A stretch of 64,000 nucleotides of DNA, taken from Burkholderia sp. Ac-20365 (GTDB taxonomy: Bacteria; Pseudomonadota; Gammaproteobacteria; Burkholderiales; Burkholderiaceae). A program made the translations under genes and the position numbers. Where the stretch lies: the NCBI RefSeq assembly GCF_017104715.1, contig NZ_JAAGPI010000020.1, positions 1 to 64,000 of the forward strand, in the 5' to 3' direction. Below, in pieces: positions 25,116-35,653 of this stretch; position 1 is the stretch's first letter; the number at the start of each line of letters is the position of its first letter. The notes beneath the pieces are model-generated. The model searched no databases. It was not told where the DNA came from and was given only the letters and a program-made list of their open reading frames with translations.

Positions 25116-26000
25116 ATGGACAAGCGTTCCCGCTTCGGCACCAGCCTCCTGCCGTATCTGCTCGTCGCGCCTCAGCTCGCGATCACGCTGCTGTTCTTTC
25201 TGCTGCCCGCGGGCGAAGCCCTCTGGCAATCGACGCAGACACAGGACGCGTTCGGCACGTCGAGCGAATTCGTCGGTCTCGGCAACTTCAAGCAGCTATT
25301 CGGCGATCCGCTGTATCTCGCATCGTTCGAAACGACGTTGCTCTTTTGCGCGCTCGTCACCGTGTCGGGCCTCGTGATCTCGCTGCTGTTCGCGGCCTGC
25401 GCGGACCGCGTGACGCGTGGCGCAAAGGCATATCAGACGCTGTTGATCTGGCCGTACGCCGTCGCGCCCGCCATCGCTGCCGTGCTGTGGTCGTTCCTCT
25501 TCAACCCTAGCATTGGTCTGGTGACCTATTCGCTCGGCAAAGCGGGAATCGTCTGGAATCACGCGCTCAATCCGGGACAGGCGATGTTTCTCGTCGTGCT
25601 CGCGTCCGTCTGGAAGCAGGTCAGCTACAACTTTCTGTTCTTCTACGCGGGCTTGCAGGCCATTCCGCGCTCGCTGATCGAAGCGGCCGCGATCGACGGC
25701 GCCGGTCCCGTACGCCGCTTCTTCGGCATCGCGCTGCCGCTGCTGTCGCCGACCACGTTCTTTCTGCTCGTCGTCAATCTCGTCTACGCGTTCTTCGATA
25801 CCTTCCCGATCATCGACGCCGCGACAGGCGGCGGCCCCGGCCAGTCGACGCGCACGCTGATCTACAAGATCTTCGCCGAAGGCTTCCAGGGACTCGATAT
25901 TGGCAGTTCGGGCGCGCAGTCGGTGGTGCTGATGCTGATCGTCGTCGGGTTGACGGTCGTTCAGTTCCGTTTCATCGAGCGGAGGGTTCAATACTCATGA
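25116..26000 (+). CDS. ugpA: glycerol-3-phosphate ABC transporter permease UgpA
   Basis: A 294-residue inner-membrane permease with about six hydrophobic spans, beginning LLPYLLVAPQLAITLLFFLL. The EAA loop that docks on the ATPase reads EAAAIDGAGPVRRFFGIALP at about 194-213. N-terminal PQLAITLLFFLLPA and the overall length match UgpA. The ATG at 25116 follows AAGGACGTCG; an in-frame TTG at 25101 is less likely. Its stop overlaps the ugpE start by four bases (ATGA), so the two permeases are translationally coupled. Confidence 0.88.
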   Translation: MDKRSRFGTSLLPYLLVAPQLAITLLFFLLPAGEALWQSTQTQDAFGTSSEFVGLGNFKQLFGDPLYLASFETTLLFCALVTVSGLVISLLFAACADRVTRGAKAYQTLLIWPYAVAPAIAAVLWSFLFNPSIGLVTYSLGKAGIVWNHALNPGQAMFLVVLASVWKQVSYNFLFFYAGLQAIPRSLIEAAAIDGAGPVRRFFGIALPLLSPTTFFLLVVNLVYAFFDTFPIIDAATGGGPGQSTRTLIYKIFAEGFQGLDIGSSGAQSVVLMLIVVGLTVVQFRFIERRVQYS

Positions 26001-26842
26001 TCGAGAATCGCCGCGGCTTCGATATTTTCTGTCACGTCGTGTTGATTGTCGGCGTGCTGCTGGTCGTGTTTCCCGTCTACGTCGCGTTTTGCGCGGCGAC
26101 GATGAACGAGCATGAAGTTTTCAACGTGCCGCTGTCGCTCGTGCCGAGCACGCATCTGTTCGAGAACATCGCCAACATCTGGACGCACGGCACGGGCAAC
26201 GCCGCCAGCCCGTTCGGCACGATGCTGATCAACAGCCTCGTGATGGCGCTGGTGATCGCAATCGGCAAGATTGCCGTGTCGATCATCTCGGCCTTCGCGA
26301 TCGTGTTCTTCCGCTTTCCGGGCCGCAACGTCGCGTTCTGGCTGATCTTCATCACGCTGATGCTGCCTGTCGAAGTGCGCATCTTTCCGACTGTGCAGGT
26401 CGTGTCGTCGATGCATCTGAGCAACACGTATGCGGGGCTCACGTTGCCGCTGATCGCGTCCGCGACTGCGACATTCCTGTTCCGCCAGTTCTTCCTCACG
26501 CTGCCTGACGAACTGATGGAAGCGGCGCGCATCGACGGCGCGGGGCCGCTGCGTTTTTTCTGGGATGTCGTGCTGCCGCTATCGAAGACGAATCTTGCGG
26601 CGCTGTTCGTGATTACGTTTATCTACGGCTGGAATCAGTATCTGTGGCCGATCCTGATCACGAACGAGCAGTCGCTGACGACGGCCGTGGTCGGCATCAA
26701 GAGCATGATCGCTTCGGGCGACACCGCCACCGAATGGCATCTCGTGATGGCGGCGACGCTGCTGGCGATGCTGCCGCCGCTCGTCGTCGTGCTGGCGATG
26801 CAGCGCTGGTTCGTGCGCGGTCTGGTGGATGCTGAAAAATAA
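25997..26842 (+). CDS. ugpE: glycerol-3-phosphate ABC transporter permease UgpE
   Basis: A 281-residue second permease subunit with about six membrane spans, the first at 9-32 (FCHVVLIVGVLLVVFPVYVA). The EAA loop is EAARIDGAGPLRFFWDVVLP at about 175-194. The opening MIENRRGFDIFCH and the length fit UgpE. Its ATG lies within the ugpA stop codon region. It pairs with UgpA to form the channel energised by UgpC, which starts 12 bp downstream. Confidence 0.88.
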   Translation: MIENRRGFDIFCHVVLIVGVLLVVFPVYVAFCAATMNEHEVFNVPLSLVPSTHLFENIANIWTHGTGNAASPFGTMLINSLVMALVIAIGKIAVSIISAFAIVFFRFPGRNVAFWLIFITLMLPVEVRIFPTVQVVSSMHLSNTYAGLTLPLIASATATFLFRQFFLTLPDELMEAARIDGAGPLRFFWDVVLPLSKTNLAALFVITFIYGWNQYLWPILITNEQSLTTAVVGIKSMIASGDTATEWHLVMAATLLAMLPPLVVVLAMQRWFVRGLVDAEK

Positions 26843-26854
26843 GGATAAAGAGTC

Positions 26855-27946
26855 ATGTCTGCACTGACCCTCAAGGGTGTGAAGAAATCGTACGACGGCA
26901 AGCAGAACGTCTTGCACGGCATCAACGCGGACGTCGTGGATGGCGAATTCGTCGTGATGGTCGGGCCGTCGGGCTGCGGCAAGTCGACGTTGCTGCGGAT
27001 GGTTGCGGGACTGGAAGCGATCACGGAAGGCGAGATTGCGATCGATGGCAAGGTGGTGAACAACCTGGAGCCGAAGGATCGCAACATCGCGATGGTGTTC
27101 CAGAACTACGCGCTGTATCCGCACATGACGGTTGCGGAAAACATGGGTTACGCGTTGAAGATCGCGGGCCTGCCGAAATCGAAGATCGAATCGCGCGTGC
27201 TGACGGCGGCGAAGATTCTCGAACTGGAGCCGTTGCTGTCGAGAAAGCCGCGCGAGCTATCGGGTGGCCAGCGACAGCGCGTCGCGATGGGCCGCGCGAT
27301 CGTGCGTGAGCCGGCTGTGTTTCTGTTCGACGAGCCGCTGTCGAATCTCGATGCGCGATTGCGGGTGCAGATGCGGCTGGAAATCCAGCGGCTGCATGGG
27401 CGGCTCAAGACGACGAGTCTTTACGTGACGCACGATCAGATCGAAGCGATGACGCTGGCGCAACGCGTGATCGTGATGAATCGCGGGCACGCGGAGCAGA
27501 TCGGGCCGCCCACCGAGGTTTATGAGCGTCCGGCGACGACATTTGTGGCGGGATTTATCGGCTCGCCGGGGATGAATCTGCTGAGCGGCTGGGTGACTGA
27601 GGATGGTGCTTTTTTTGAAGTCGCCGGAGAGGGGCCGAAGTTGCCGCTAGCGGGTGTGGCTGCTGTCGGCCGCGAAGTGGCGGCTGGGCGTGCGTGTGTG
27701 CTTGGAATTCGGCCCGAGCATGTGACGCCCTCTTCTGATGCGGGTGTGGCGACGGCCACGCTTGCCGTCGATTCCTGCGAATTACTCGGTGCGGATAATC
27801 TCGCGCATGGGCGCTGGGGTCGACATGATGTCACTGTGAGGTTGCCGCATGGGTATCGGCCGCTGGCCGGCGATCGGATCGAGGTTGCATTGCCTGCGCA
27901 GCATTTGCATTTTTTTGACGAGGAAGATGGTCGGAGATTGAACTGA
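26855..27946 (+). CDS. ugpC: sugar-phosphate ABC transporter ATPase UgpC
   Basis: A 363-residue ATPase of the MalK/UgpC type. Walker A is GPSGCGKST at 37-45, the Q-loop lies in MVFQNYALYPHMTV, the ABC signature is LSGGQRQRVA, Walker B is VFLFDEPLSNLD, and the switch histidine is in YVTHDQIEAMT. The C-terminal TOBE regulatory domain (about 245-363) is present, which in E. coli UgpC and MalK takes part in regulation by EIIA-Glc or phosphate. It ends the ugp operon, and repeat copy B begins just after the stop. Confidence 0.9.
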   Translation: MSALTLKGVKKSYDGKQNVLHGINADVVDGEFVVMVGPSGCGKSTLLRMVAGLEAITEGEIAIDGKVVNNLEPKDRNIAMVFQNYALYPHMTVAENMGYALKIAGLPKSKIESRVLTAAKILELEPLLSRKPRELSGGQRQRVAMGRAIVREPAVFLFDEPLSNLDARLRVQMRLEIQRLHGRLKTTSLYVTHDQIEAMTLAQRVIVMNRGHAEQIGPPTEVYERPATTFVAGFIGSPGMNLLSGWVTEDGAFFEVAGEGPKLPLAGVAAVGREVAAGRACVLGIRPEHVTPSSDAGVATATLAVDSCELLGADNLAHGRWGRHDVTVRLPHGYRPLAGDRIEVALPAQHLHFFDEEDGRRLN

Positions 27947-27961
27947 GCGTTTGGTTTTTGT

Positions 27962-28154
27962 CTGCGACGCTGGGTTGGTTTTTTGGGCTTTTCGCTAGCA
28001 TCCGCGCTTTGCCTTCGTGCTTCATGCGTTGCCCCTGTGCGGGGCGGCATTTGCTTTGGTTTGTCTTGCGACGCTGGTTTGGTTTTTTGGGCTTTTCGCT
28101 GGCATCCGCGCTTTGCCTTCGTGCTTCATGCGTTGCCCCTGTGCGGGGCGGCAC
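27962..28154 (+). repeat. 104-bp tandem duplication at the left end of repeat copy B
   Basis: The stretch from 27962 to about 28050 recurs at 28066-28154 with only scattered differences and a period of 104 bp (GCTAGCATCCGCG at 27994, GCTGGCATCCGCG at 28098). Each unit carries the outer T/G-rich flank, the 13-bp terminus and the GTTGCCCCTGTGCGGGGCGGCA block, but only the second continues into the element. It looks like a partial end duplication. Confidence 0.85.
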
Positions 28155-28751
28155 TTACTTTCTTTGCCGCCGCAAAGAAAGTAAGCAAAGAAAGCGGGCT
28201 AACACCGCCCGTTCTTGACCTCCGCCTGAGGGCCCCCAACGGGTCCTCTCCTTCACACGGCAACTTCTCAGTCCTCTCCCATTGCCAGCGCCCTTAATGG
28301 GCGCCTCACCCACTTCAAACACCCGTACAACTGCCAGCGGCAGCGAACGGTCACTGCCGCCCAGGTGGCAAACTGTGTGTCGGTCGTAGTCCTTCACCAC
28401 GTCAGCGCTCCTACGACACCGATCCCGCTTTTCAGTCCGGAGTGAAGCGCATAAGCCGCAAAAGCCTACACACAGTTTGCCGCTTTAGAACGCGAGCGAT
28501 TTGATCGCGCATGCGTCAACGCGGGAGCGTGAAGCGGGTGATGCGCCTGGCAAGAGAGTTGGCAGCGGGCATCGAGAAGAGCGCTGCCGCGAACAGGACG
28601 GGGCCGTTGGGGGCCCGTGGGCAGGAAGAAGAGTTGGCGGTGTTCAGCGGCTTTCTTTTGCCTACTTTTCTTTGCCGCGGCAAAGAAAAGTAGGTGCCGC
28701 CCCGCACAGGGGCGACGCTTGAAGCAGGCAAGACAAAACGCGGATGCCAGC
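28098..28751 (-). repeat. repeat element copy B (654 bp, opposite orientation to A and C)
   Basis: The core starts GCTGGCATCCGCG and ends CGCGGATGCCAGC, exactly 654 bp like copy C. Read on the minus strand it aligns along its whole length with copy A. The left palindrome (28154-28185) has the CTTACTTTCTTTG arms. The right palindrome (28662-28693) has the variant CTACTTTTCTTTG/CAAAGAAAAGTAG, still self-complementary. The interior pair is GGCAAACTGTGTGTCGG (28367-28383) and CCTACACACAGTTTGCC (28465-28481). The outer flanks extend from about 27951 to about 28850. Frames that cross it differ in length and phase from those in the other copies. It separates ugpC from ettA. Confidence 0.88.
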
Positions 28752-28992
28752 GAAAACAAAAACCACACCACCCCAGCACCACAAGACAAACCAAAGCGAC
28801 CAAAAGCCCGCGGAACACCAAACAAAAAGCGTCGCAGACACAAGAAGTACAATAGCGTTTCTCGCCCGCGGCGCGCGCCAACAAGTAACCCGCAGCGCCC
28901 GGCAACCGCTCAGCAACACACCAAACCCAAACCCATTCACCCGAAGCCGATCGCCATCACGCGGTCCGCGACGAAAACCAAAGCGCAAGCAA

Positions 28993-30660
<1,668 letters not shown>

Positions 30661-30674
30661 ATCTCCGTTGTACT

Positions 30675-30718
30675 GCCGTCCGAATCAGGGCCGCCTCGTG
30701 CGGCCGGATGCGGACGGC
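30675..30718 (+). terminator. nested hairpin after ettA
   Basis: The outer arms GCCGTCCG (30675-30682) and CGGACGGC (30711-30718) enclose an inner stem GGCCGC/GCGGCC (30689-30694 and 30700-30705). The structure is strong, but the bases after it (ATAAGAG) contain no T run, so rho-independent termination is uncertain. Confidence 0.45.
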
Positions 30719-30884
30719 ATAAGAGTTGCTCCCCTCCGTCGCAAGGCTCGCTTGCGTTTCCCCGCAGTTTCCAGCCTCAGGCGCTTGCTGCCTGCGCTGC
30801 GCATTTGGTGCATCCCGTGCATCATGCGTGGCAATCCGCAATTCACAAACCGAACCACGGCCATTGCACGGACGAGGAGGTCGC

Positions 30885-32024
30885 ATGGCGATGTCGATGG
30901 GCAAGCGCGTCATGTTGACGGTCGCGGGCGCGATCGTGCTGCTCGTCGTGATTGCGATCGGCGGATTGTATTTCGTGCAACACGAAGTGAAAGAGCGCAT
31001 CGTCGTCGCGCTCGCGCCGCTTGGCACGGCGGAGAGCATCGACGTCGGCTTTTCGGCGATCACGCTGCGCCGCGTTCGGCTCACGGCGCCCAAAGACTGG
31101 CCGACACCCGACGCCCTCACCGCCGACGAAATCACCATCACGCCCGACATCCGCGATCTGCTGGCGCAACGCGTGCATCTGCAGAGCGTCGTGATTCGCG
31201 GCTTCGATCTCGCGCTGGTGCGAACCGCGAGCGGCCGCCTGGAAATTCTGCCGAAGCTGCGTCAATCGATGAGCAAGCCTGGCCAGCCCGCGAGCGACGC
31301 GAGCAGCGCAACGTCGGACCGGCCGCCCCTGCCCGCCGAAAAGCTCATCGACCACGTCGCGTTCGCGGACGGCCAGTTCGTCTTCTACGACGAAATGGTC
31401 CGCAAGCCGGCTTACAAGGTGATCGTCAGCAACGCGAGCGCGAGCGTCGACCACATCCATCTGCCCGATCTAACCGAGCCGACCAGCCTGTCCATGCGCG
31501 GTTCGATCAAGGGGCCGGCGCACACAGGCACCGTGACTTTCGACGGCTGGATGAAAATCGCCAGCAAGGATTCGCAGACGACCACGACACTGCGCGGCAT
31601 CGACGTCCTGACGCTCGATCCGTATCTGCTGAAAAAGGCTGGCGCCAAAGCGCAGGTGACGGGCGGCACGCTCGATCTCAACCTGCAGTCGACGGTGACG
31701 AACTATCACATTCACGCGCCAGGCACGGTCACGCTGCATCATCTGCAACTGGCCGAAACGGACGATCCGCTCGATACGTTCATGCAGATTCCCACGCGCG
31801 CCGCCGTTGCTGCGCTGAAGAAACATGGCGACGACATCACGCTGCACTTCGTGATCGACGGGAATCTGCGCGATCCGAAGTTCAAGCTGAATGAAAGCGT
31901 GATGACGGAATTGCGCGCGAACTTCGCGAAGGCGCTGGGTGTCAGCGCCGAAGGCGTCGCGAAGGGAGCGGGGGAAACGGTGAAGGGGCTGGGGAACGCG
32001 CTAAAAAACCTGCTGGGCCAATAG
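30885..32024 (+). CDS. AsmA-like envelope protein (DUF748 type)
   Basis: A 379-residue protein with one N-terminal membrane anchor (about 10-29, LTVAGAIVLLVVIAIGGLYF) and a long beta-rich periplasmic part. The repeated strand-turn pattern (DVGFSAITLRRVRL, HLQSVVIRGFDLALVR, IDHVAFADGQFVFYDE) resembles the AsmA/DUF748 group. AsmA-like proteins are thought to bridge or transport lipids across the envelope; function here is not established. GAGGAGGTCGC precedes the ATG. The C-terminus is glycine/alanine-rich and may be amphipathic. It converges on the HAD gene with only five bases between stops. Confidence 0.7.
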   Translation: MAMSMGKRVMLTVAGAIVLLVVIAIGGLYFVQHEVKERIVVALAPLGTAESIDVGFSAITLRRVRLTAPKDWPTPDALTADEITITPDIRDLLAQRVHLQSVVIRGFDLALVRTASGRLEILPKLRQSMSKPGQPASDASSATSDRPPLPAEKLIDHVAFADGQFVFYDEMVRKPAYKVIVSNASASVDHIHLPDLTEPTSLSMRGSIKGPAHTGTVTFDGWMKIASKDSQTTTTLRGIDVLTLDPYLLKKAGAKAQVTGGTLDLNLQSTVTNYHIHAPGTVTLHHLQLAETDDPLDTFMQIPTRAAVAALKKHGDDITLHFVIDGNLRDPKFKLNESVMTELRANFAKALGVSAEGVAKGAGETVKGLGNALKNLLGQ

Positions 32025-32029
32025 CGCGC

Positions 32030-32653
32030 TTAGACAGGCAAGCCCAGTTCGCGGAGTTTCGCTTCCGTCTTCGTCGCATCCGTGTGATGCACGCCATGCC
32101 AGCCAAGCTCGGTCGCAGCGGTCGCGTTCTTCAGGTTGTCGTCGATGAAAACGAGTTCGTGCGGCTGGATATCCGGCATTTGCGCGCGGATCCGACCCAG
32201 CATTTCCGCGAAGATCGCCGGATCGGGCTTCACCATTTTCACGCGTCCCGACACGACGATATCCCGGAACCGCCGCAGCACGGGATAACGCTCCCACGCA
32301 TACGGAAACGTCTCGTCCGACCAGTTCGTCAGGCCGAACAGCGGCACTTCCGCCGCTTCCAGTTTCTCGACGGTCGCGACGCCATCGTCGAGCACGCCTG
32401 CCACCATCTCATGCCAGCGCTCGTAGAACGCGCGAATCAGCGCTTCGTGCTCGGGAAACTTCTCGACCAGTTCCGCCGTGCCTTCCGCAATCGACTGGCC
32501 GCCGTCCTGACGGATCACCCAGTCCATCGTGCAGACGTTCGACAGAAACCACGCGCGCTCGGCTTCATCGGGAATCAGTTCGCGGTACAGATACTGCGGG
32601 CTCCAGTCGATCAGCACGCCGCCGAAATCGAAAACGACCGCCTTGATGGTCAT
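32030..32653 (-). CDS. HAD-superfamily hydrolase
   Basis: A 207-residue HAD hydrolase of subfamily IA. The nucleophile motif is VFDFGGVLIDW (about 6-16), with Gly replacing the acid/base Asp two residues after the nucleophile (DFG rather than DxD). That pattern is shared by haloacid-dehalogenase-like and YihX-like members, so phosphatase activity should not be assumed. Motif II is GLTNWS, motif III MVKPDPAIF, and motif IV FIDDNLKNA. The start overlaps the stop of the upstream cysteine hydrolase by four bases, so the two form a small operon. Confidence 0.78.
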   Translation of the reverse strand: MTIKAVVFDFGGVLIDWSPQYLYRELIPDEAERAWFLSNVCTMDWVIRQDGGQSIAEGTAELVEKFPEHEALIRAFYERWHEMVAGVLDDGVATVEKLEAAEVPLFGLTNWSDETFPYAWERYPVLRRFRDIVVSGRVKMVKPDPAIFAEMLGRIRAQMPDIQPHELVFIDDNLKNATAATELGWHGVHHTDATKTEAKLRELGLPV

Positions 32654-33201
32654 GCGAACTCCGTTTGCAGAATGTCGGTGAGTGGACGCACCTTGACGCG
32701 CCGGCCCGTCATCGACGAATTCGCCCAGACGAAGTTCTGGTGCTCGACGATCTTGTCGGCGCTGAGGTGCGGCTTGTCTTGCGTGGTATGCAGATCGGCG
32801 ACGATCGTTGTGCGCAGGCCGAGCAGTTCGGCGCGGCGGGCCGTTGCGTTCACACAGAACTCGGTTGCAAAACCGCATATCAGCACGCTGTCGATGTCCT
32901 TTTGACGAAGCTGATCGGCAAGCGGCGTCTCGTGAAACGAATCGCCGACGGTCTTGTAGATCGACGCGTCCGTTTGCTCGCGGACGAGCGCGGCTGGCAA
33001 TTGCCAGCCATCGCTGCCGCGTGCGAGCGGGCCGTTCGCGTCGCTTTCATGCTGCACGAAGAACACAGGCGCGTTCGCGTTGCGCGCCGCCGCTGTGAGC
33101 CGGTTGATGCCGCCAATCACCTCTTCGCCGCGATACGCGGGCGAAGGTCCGCTGAAGAACATCTGCTGAACGTCGATGACGATGACGGCAACACCGGACA
33201 T
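32650..33201 (-). CDS. isochorismatase-family cysteine hydrolase
   Basis: A 183-residue alpha/beta hydrolase of the isochorismatase/nicotinamidase superfamily. The catalytic triad is D10 (VIVIDVQQMF), K83 (SIYKTVGDSF) and C116 (GFATEFCVNATARRAE). Family members cleave amides or enol ethers such as nicotinamide, N-carbamoyl amides or isochorismate; the substrate here cannot be told. The ATG at 33201 yields MSGVAVIVIDVQ; an upstream start at 33261 lacks family resemblance. It is coupled to the downstream HAD hydrolase gene through an ATGA overlap. Confidence 0.82.
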   Translation of the reverse strand: MSGVAVIVIDVQQMFFSGPSPAYRGEEVIGGINRLTAAARNANAPVFFVQHESDANGPLARGSDGWQLPAALVREQTDASIYKTVGDSFHETPLADQLRQKDIDSVLICGFATEFCVNATARRAELLGLRTTIVADLHTTQDKPHLSADKIVEHQNFVWANSSMTGRRVKVRPLTDILQTEFA

Positions 33202-33377
33202 GCGAGCCTCGCTATGTGTTGGGGATGGATTCAGCGAATGGAGCGGCGTTGGATGCAGCAACCGCCCGCTTGAAGCGAGTCGTCAGCATAGCTGCAAAGC
33301 ACGCGCTATGTGTGACGACGGGTGAAACGCGCTGCGCGATTCGCGTCGAAGCGAATCGCGCAGCGGTATGAAGTGCG

Positions 33378-35192
33378 TCAGACAGGCTGCGTGCGCGTTT
33401 CGAGCCACGCCTTCGCGTCGCCCGACACATGCGGCGACACGCGCGTGCGCACCATCTCGTGATACGCGTTGAGCCACGCGCGCTCGTCGTCGCGCAGCAG
33501 GTTCAGCGCGACGCAGCGCGTGTCGATCGGGCACAGCGTCAGCGTTTCGAACTCGAGGAAATCACCGAACTCGGTCTTTTCAGCCGAGCGATTCAGCACC
33601 AGATTTTCGATGCGAATGCCCCACTTGCCCGGACGATAAATGCCCGGCTCGATCGACGTGATCATGCCCTCTTCCATCGCCGTCCATGCTTCGGCCGGCG
33701 CGTAGTGCGAGATCACCTGCGGGCCTTCGTGCACGTTCAGGAAGTAGCCGACACCGTGGCCCGTGCCGTGGCCGTAATCCGCGCCCGCTTCCCAGATGGG
33801 TGCGCGCGCAATCGAATCGAGCATCGGCGAACGGATGCCGCGCGGAAACTTCGCGCGCGACAGCGCCATCGTGCCCTTCAGCACAGTCGTGAAATCGCGA
33901 CGATGCTCGTCGTTGATCGTGCCGATGGGAATGACGCGCGTGATGTCCGTCGTGCCGCTGAGGTACTGGCCGCCGGAATCGATCAGCAGCAGGCCGTTGC
34001 CTTCGATGGTCGAATGCGATGCGGGCGTTGCGCGGTAGTGCGGCATCGCGCCGTTCGCGTTGAAACCTGCGATGGTCGCGAAGCTCAGCGTGACGAAGCC
34101 CGGCTGGCGCGCACGCGCCGCCGTCAGCTTTTCGTCGATGGTCATCTCGGAGATCTTCTCGCGGCCGAGCGCGCCTTCGAACCACGCGAAGAATTCGGCG
34201 AGCGCCGCGCCGTCCTGCTCCATCGTCGCGCGCACGTGTTCCGCTTCGGCTTCCGTCTTGCGCGACTTGAAGAAGGTCGACGGATTGACGGACTCGACGA
34301 TCGCCACAGCAGCCGGCACCGATTGCAGCAGACCAAACGTGATGCGGCGCGGGTCGATCAGCAGCGTCTGGCCGTGCGGCAACGCGGCGAGTGCGTCAGC
34401 TGCTGTTGCATACGGTTCGACGCGAATGCCGTCGCGTGCAAGCGATTCCGCCAGTTCCGCCGGCACCTTGCCGTCGACCACGAACAGCGACGCGCGCTCC
34501 AGACCGATCAGCGCATGCGCGACGAACACCGGGTTGTAGTTCACGTCCGCGCCGCGCAGGTTCAGCAGCCAGGCGAGATCGTCGAGTGTCGAAATGAAGT
34601 GCCACTGCGCGCCCTTCTCCTGCATCGCGCGGCGGATCTGGTCGAGCTTTTCCGCGCGCGAGACGCTCGCGTGCGGCGCGACGTGCTCGTAGACAGCGGC
34701 TGTCGGCAGCGACGGACGCTGCGGCCAGATGGTGTCGAGCAGATCGAGATCGGTGCGCAGGTTGACGCCGCGTGCTTTCAGCGCATCGCCCAGCGCGCGC
34801 GCCGCCGCGAGACCGAGCACCGCGCCGTCGACGCCGACCGTCGCGCCCGCCGGCACGTTCTGCGCAAGCCAGTCGATATGCGGCGCCGTCTGCTGACCGC
34901 CGAACATTTTCATCAGCTGAATGCCCGTGCCCGCCAGTTGAGCCTCGGCTTGCACCCAGTAGCGGCTGTCGACCCATAGCCCGGCGAAATCAGCCGTCAC
35001 GACCAGTGTGCCGACCGAGCCGGTGAAGCCCGACAGCCATTCGCGCCCTTGCCAGCGGCCGGGCAGATATTCGGAAAGATGCGGATCCGCCGATGGCACG
35101 AGCCAGGCGGCAAGCCCTGCCTGCGTCATGGCGCTGCGCAACTGCGCGATGCGCTCGGGGATCGAGGCGGTTTCGGGGAGTCGTACGTTCAT
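33378..35192 (-). CDS. long-form Xaa-Pro aminopeptidase (M24B)
   Basis: A 604-residue aminopeptidase P of the long three-domain type found in eukaryotic XPNPEP1 and many beta-proteobacteria, about 160 residues longer than E. coli PepP. Two creatinase-N domains (about 1-300) precede the pita-bread M24 domain. Metal-binding residues are visible in LLIDSGGQYLSGTTDITRV, in GTGHGVGYFLNVHEGPQ (histidines), in MITSIEPGIYRPGKWG and in FLEFETLTL (glutamates). The ATG at 35192 is preferred over the one five codons earlier because the ORF then begins MNVRLPET. It removes N-terminal residues preceding proline in cytosolic peptides. Confidence 0.87.
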   Translation of the reverse strand: MNVRLPETASIPERIAQLRSAMTQAGLAAWLVPSADPHLSEYLPGRWQGREWLSGFTGSVGTLVVTADFAGLWVDSRYWVQAEAQLAGTGIQLMKMFGGQQTAPHIDWLAQNVPAGATVGVDGAVLGLAAARALGDALKARGVNLRTDLDLLDTIWPQRPSLPTAAVYEHVAPHASVSRAEKLDQIRRAMQEKGAQWHFISTLDDLAWLLNLRGADVNYNPVFVAHALIGLERASLFVVDGKVPAELAESLARDGIRVEPYATAADALAALPHGQTLLIDPRRITFGLLQSVPAAVAIVESVNPSTFFKSRKTEAEAEHVRATMEQDGAALAEFFAWFEGALGREKISEMTIDEKLTAARARQPGFVTLSFATIAGFNANGAMPHYRATPASHSTIEGNGLLLIDSGGQYLSGTTDITRVIPIGTINDEHRRDFTTVLKGTMALSRAKFPRGIRSPMLDSIARAPIWEAGADYGHGTGHGVGYFLNVHEGPQVISHYAPAEAWTAMEEGMITSIEPGIYRPGKWGIRIENLVLNRSAEKTEFGDFLEFETLTLCPIDTRCVALNLLRDDERAWLNAYHEMVRTRVSPHVSGDAKAWLETRTQPV

Positions 35193-35211
35193 CGGTTTCA
35201 CCTGCAAGAAT

Positions 35212-35466
35212 TCATCGACGGGAGAACAGGCCGACCGTCACGGCAACTGCAACGAGAGCAATAGCGGTGCAGACGGGCCACTCGAGCGTGTCACCGTCAT
35301 GGAAGAGTTGAATGACGTTGCCGGCCATGTGCGCGACCACCGCGCCCACTACGCCGATCAGCATCGCCGCCCACAGCGCGACGCGGCTCGCGCGCCGCAA
35401 CGGATGCAGCCACCAGCTGGCCGCGCCAACCACGGCGCCAAGCGCGATGAGTCCCGGCCAGCCCAT
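35212..35466 (-). CDS. small three-span membrane protein
   Basis: An 84-residue hydrophobic protein with segments at about 4-20 (GLIALGAVVGAASWWL), 30-50 and 62-80, and a basic end SRR. The glycine-rich first segment resembles the GlsB/YeaQ transglycosylase-associated group, but the match by eye is only partial and I give no family name. It lies 19 bp upstream of the aminopeptidase P gene on the same strand and may be co-transcribed with it. Confidence 0.55.
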   Translation of the reverse strand: MGWPGLIALGAVVGAASWWLHPLRRASRVALWAAMLIGVVGAVVAHMAGNVIQLFHDGDTLEWPVCTAIALVAVAVTVGLFSRR

Positions 35467-35653
35467 CAGCGCGCTCCGTCCATCGAATTAAGACTGTTCT
35501 GATAGGCGACTGTTTTATCGATGGCTAGCATTTTTGCTCTTTCACTAGAAGGTCTGCACGGCTTTCTGCGTAGCGGTTGAGTTTAGGGGCCGGGGTTAGG
35601 TTAAGCAAGCTGTAAGCCTTCCGTGCCAGATCGCTGCGTCCCATCCCACTTCC

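Noticed and set aside
28466..28905. Frames of 128-129 codons across repeat copy B on the minus strand
   Set aside because: They overlap each other in different phases and read through the palindrome. They are repeat-derived, not genes.
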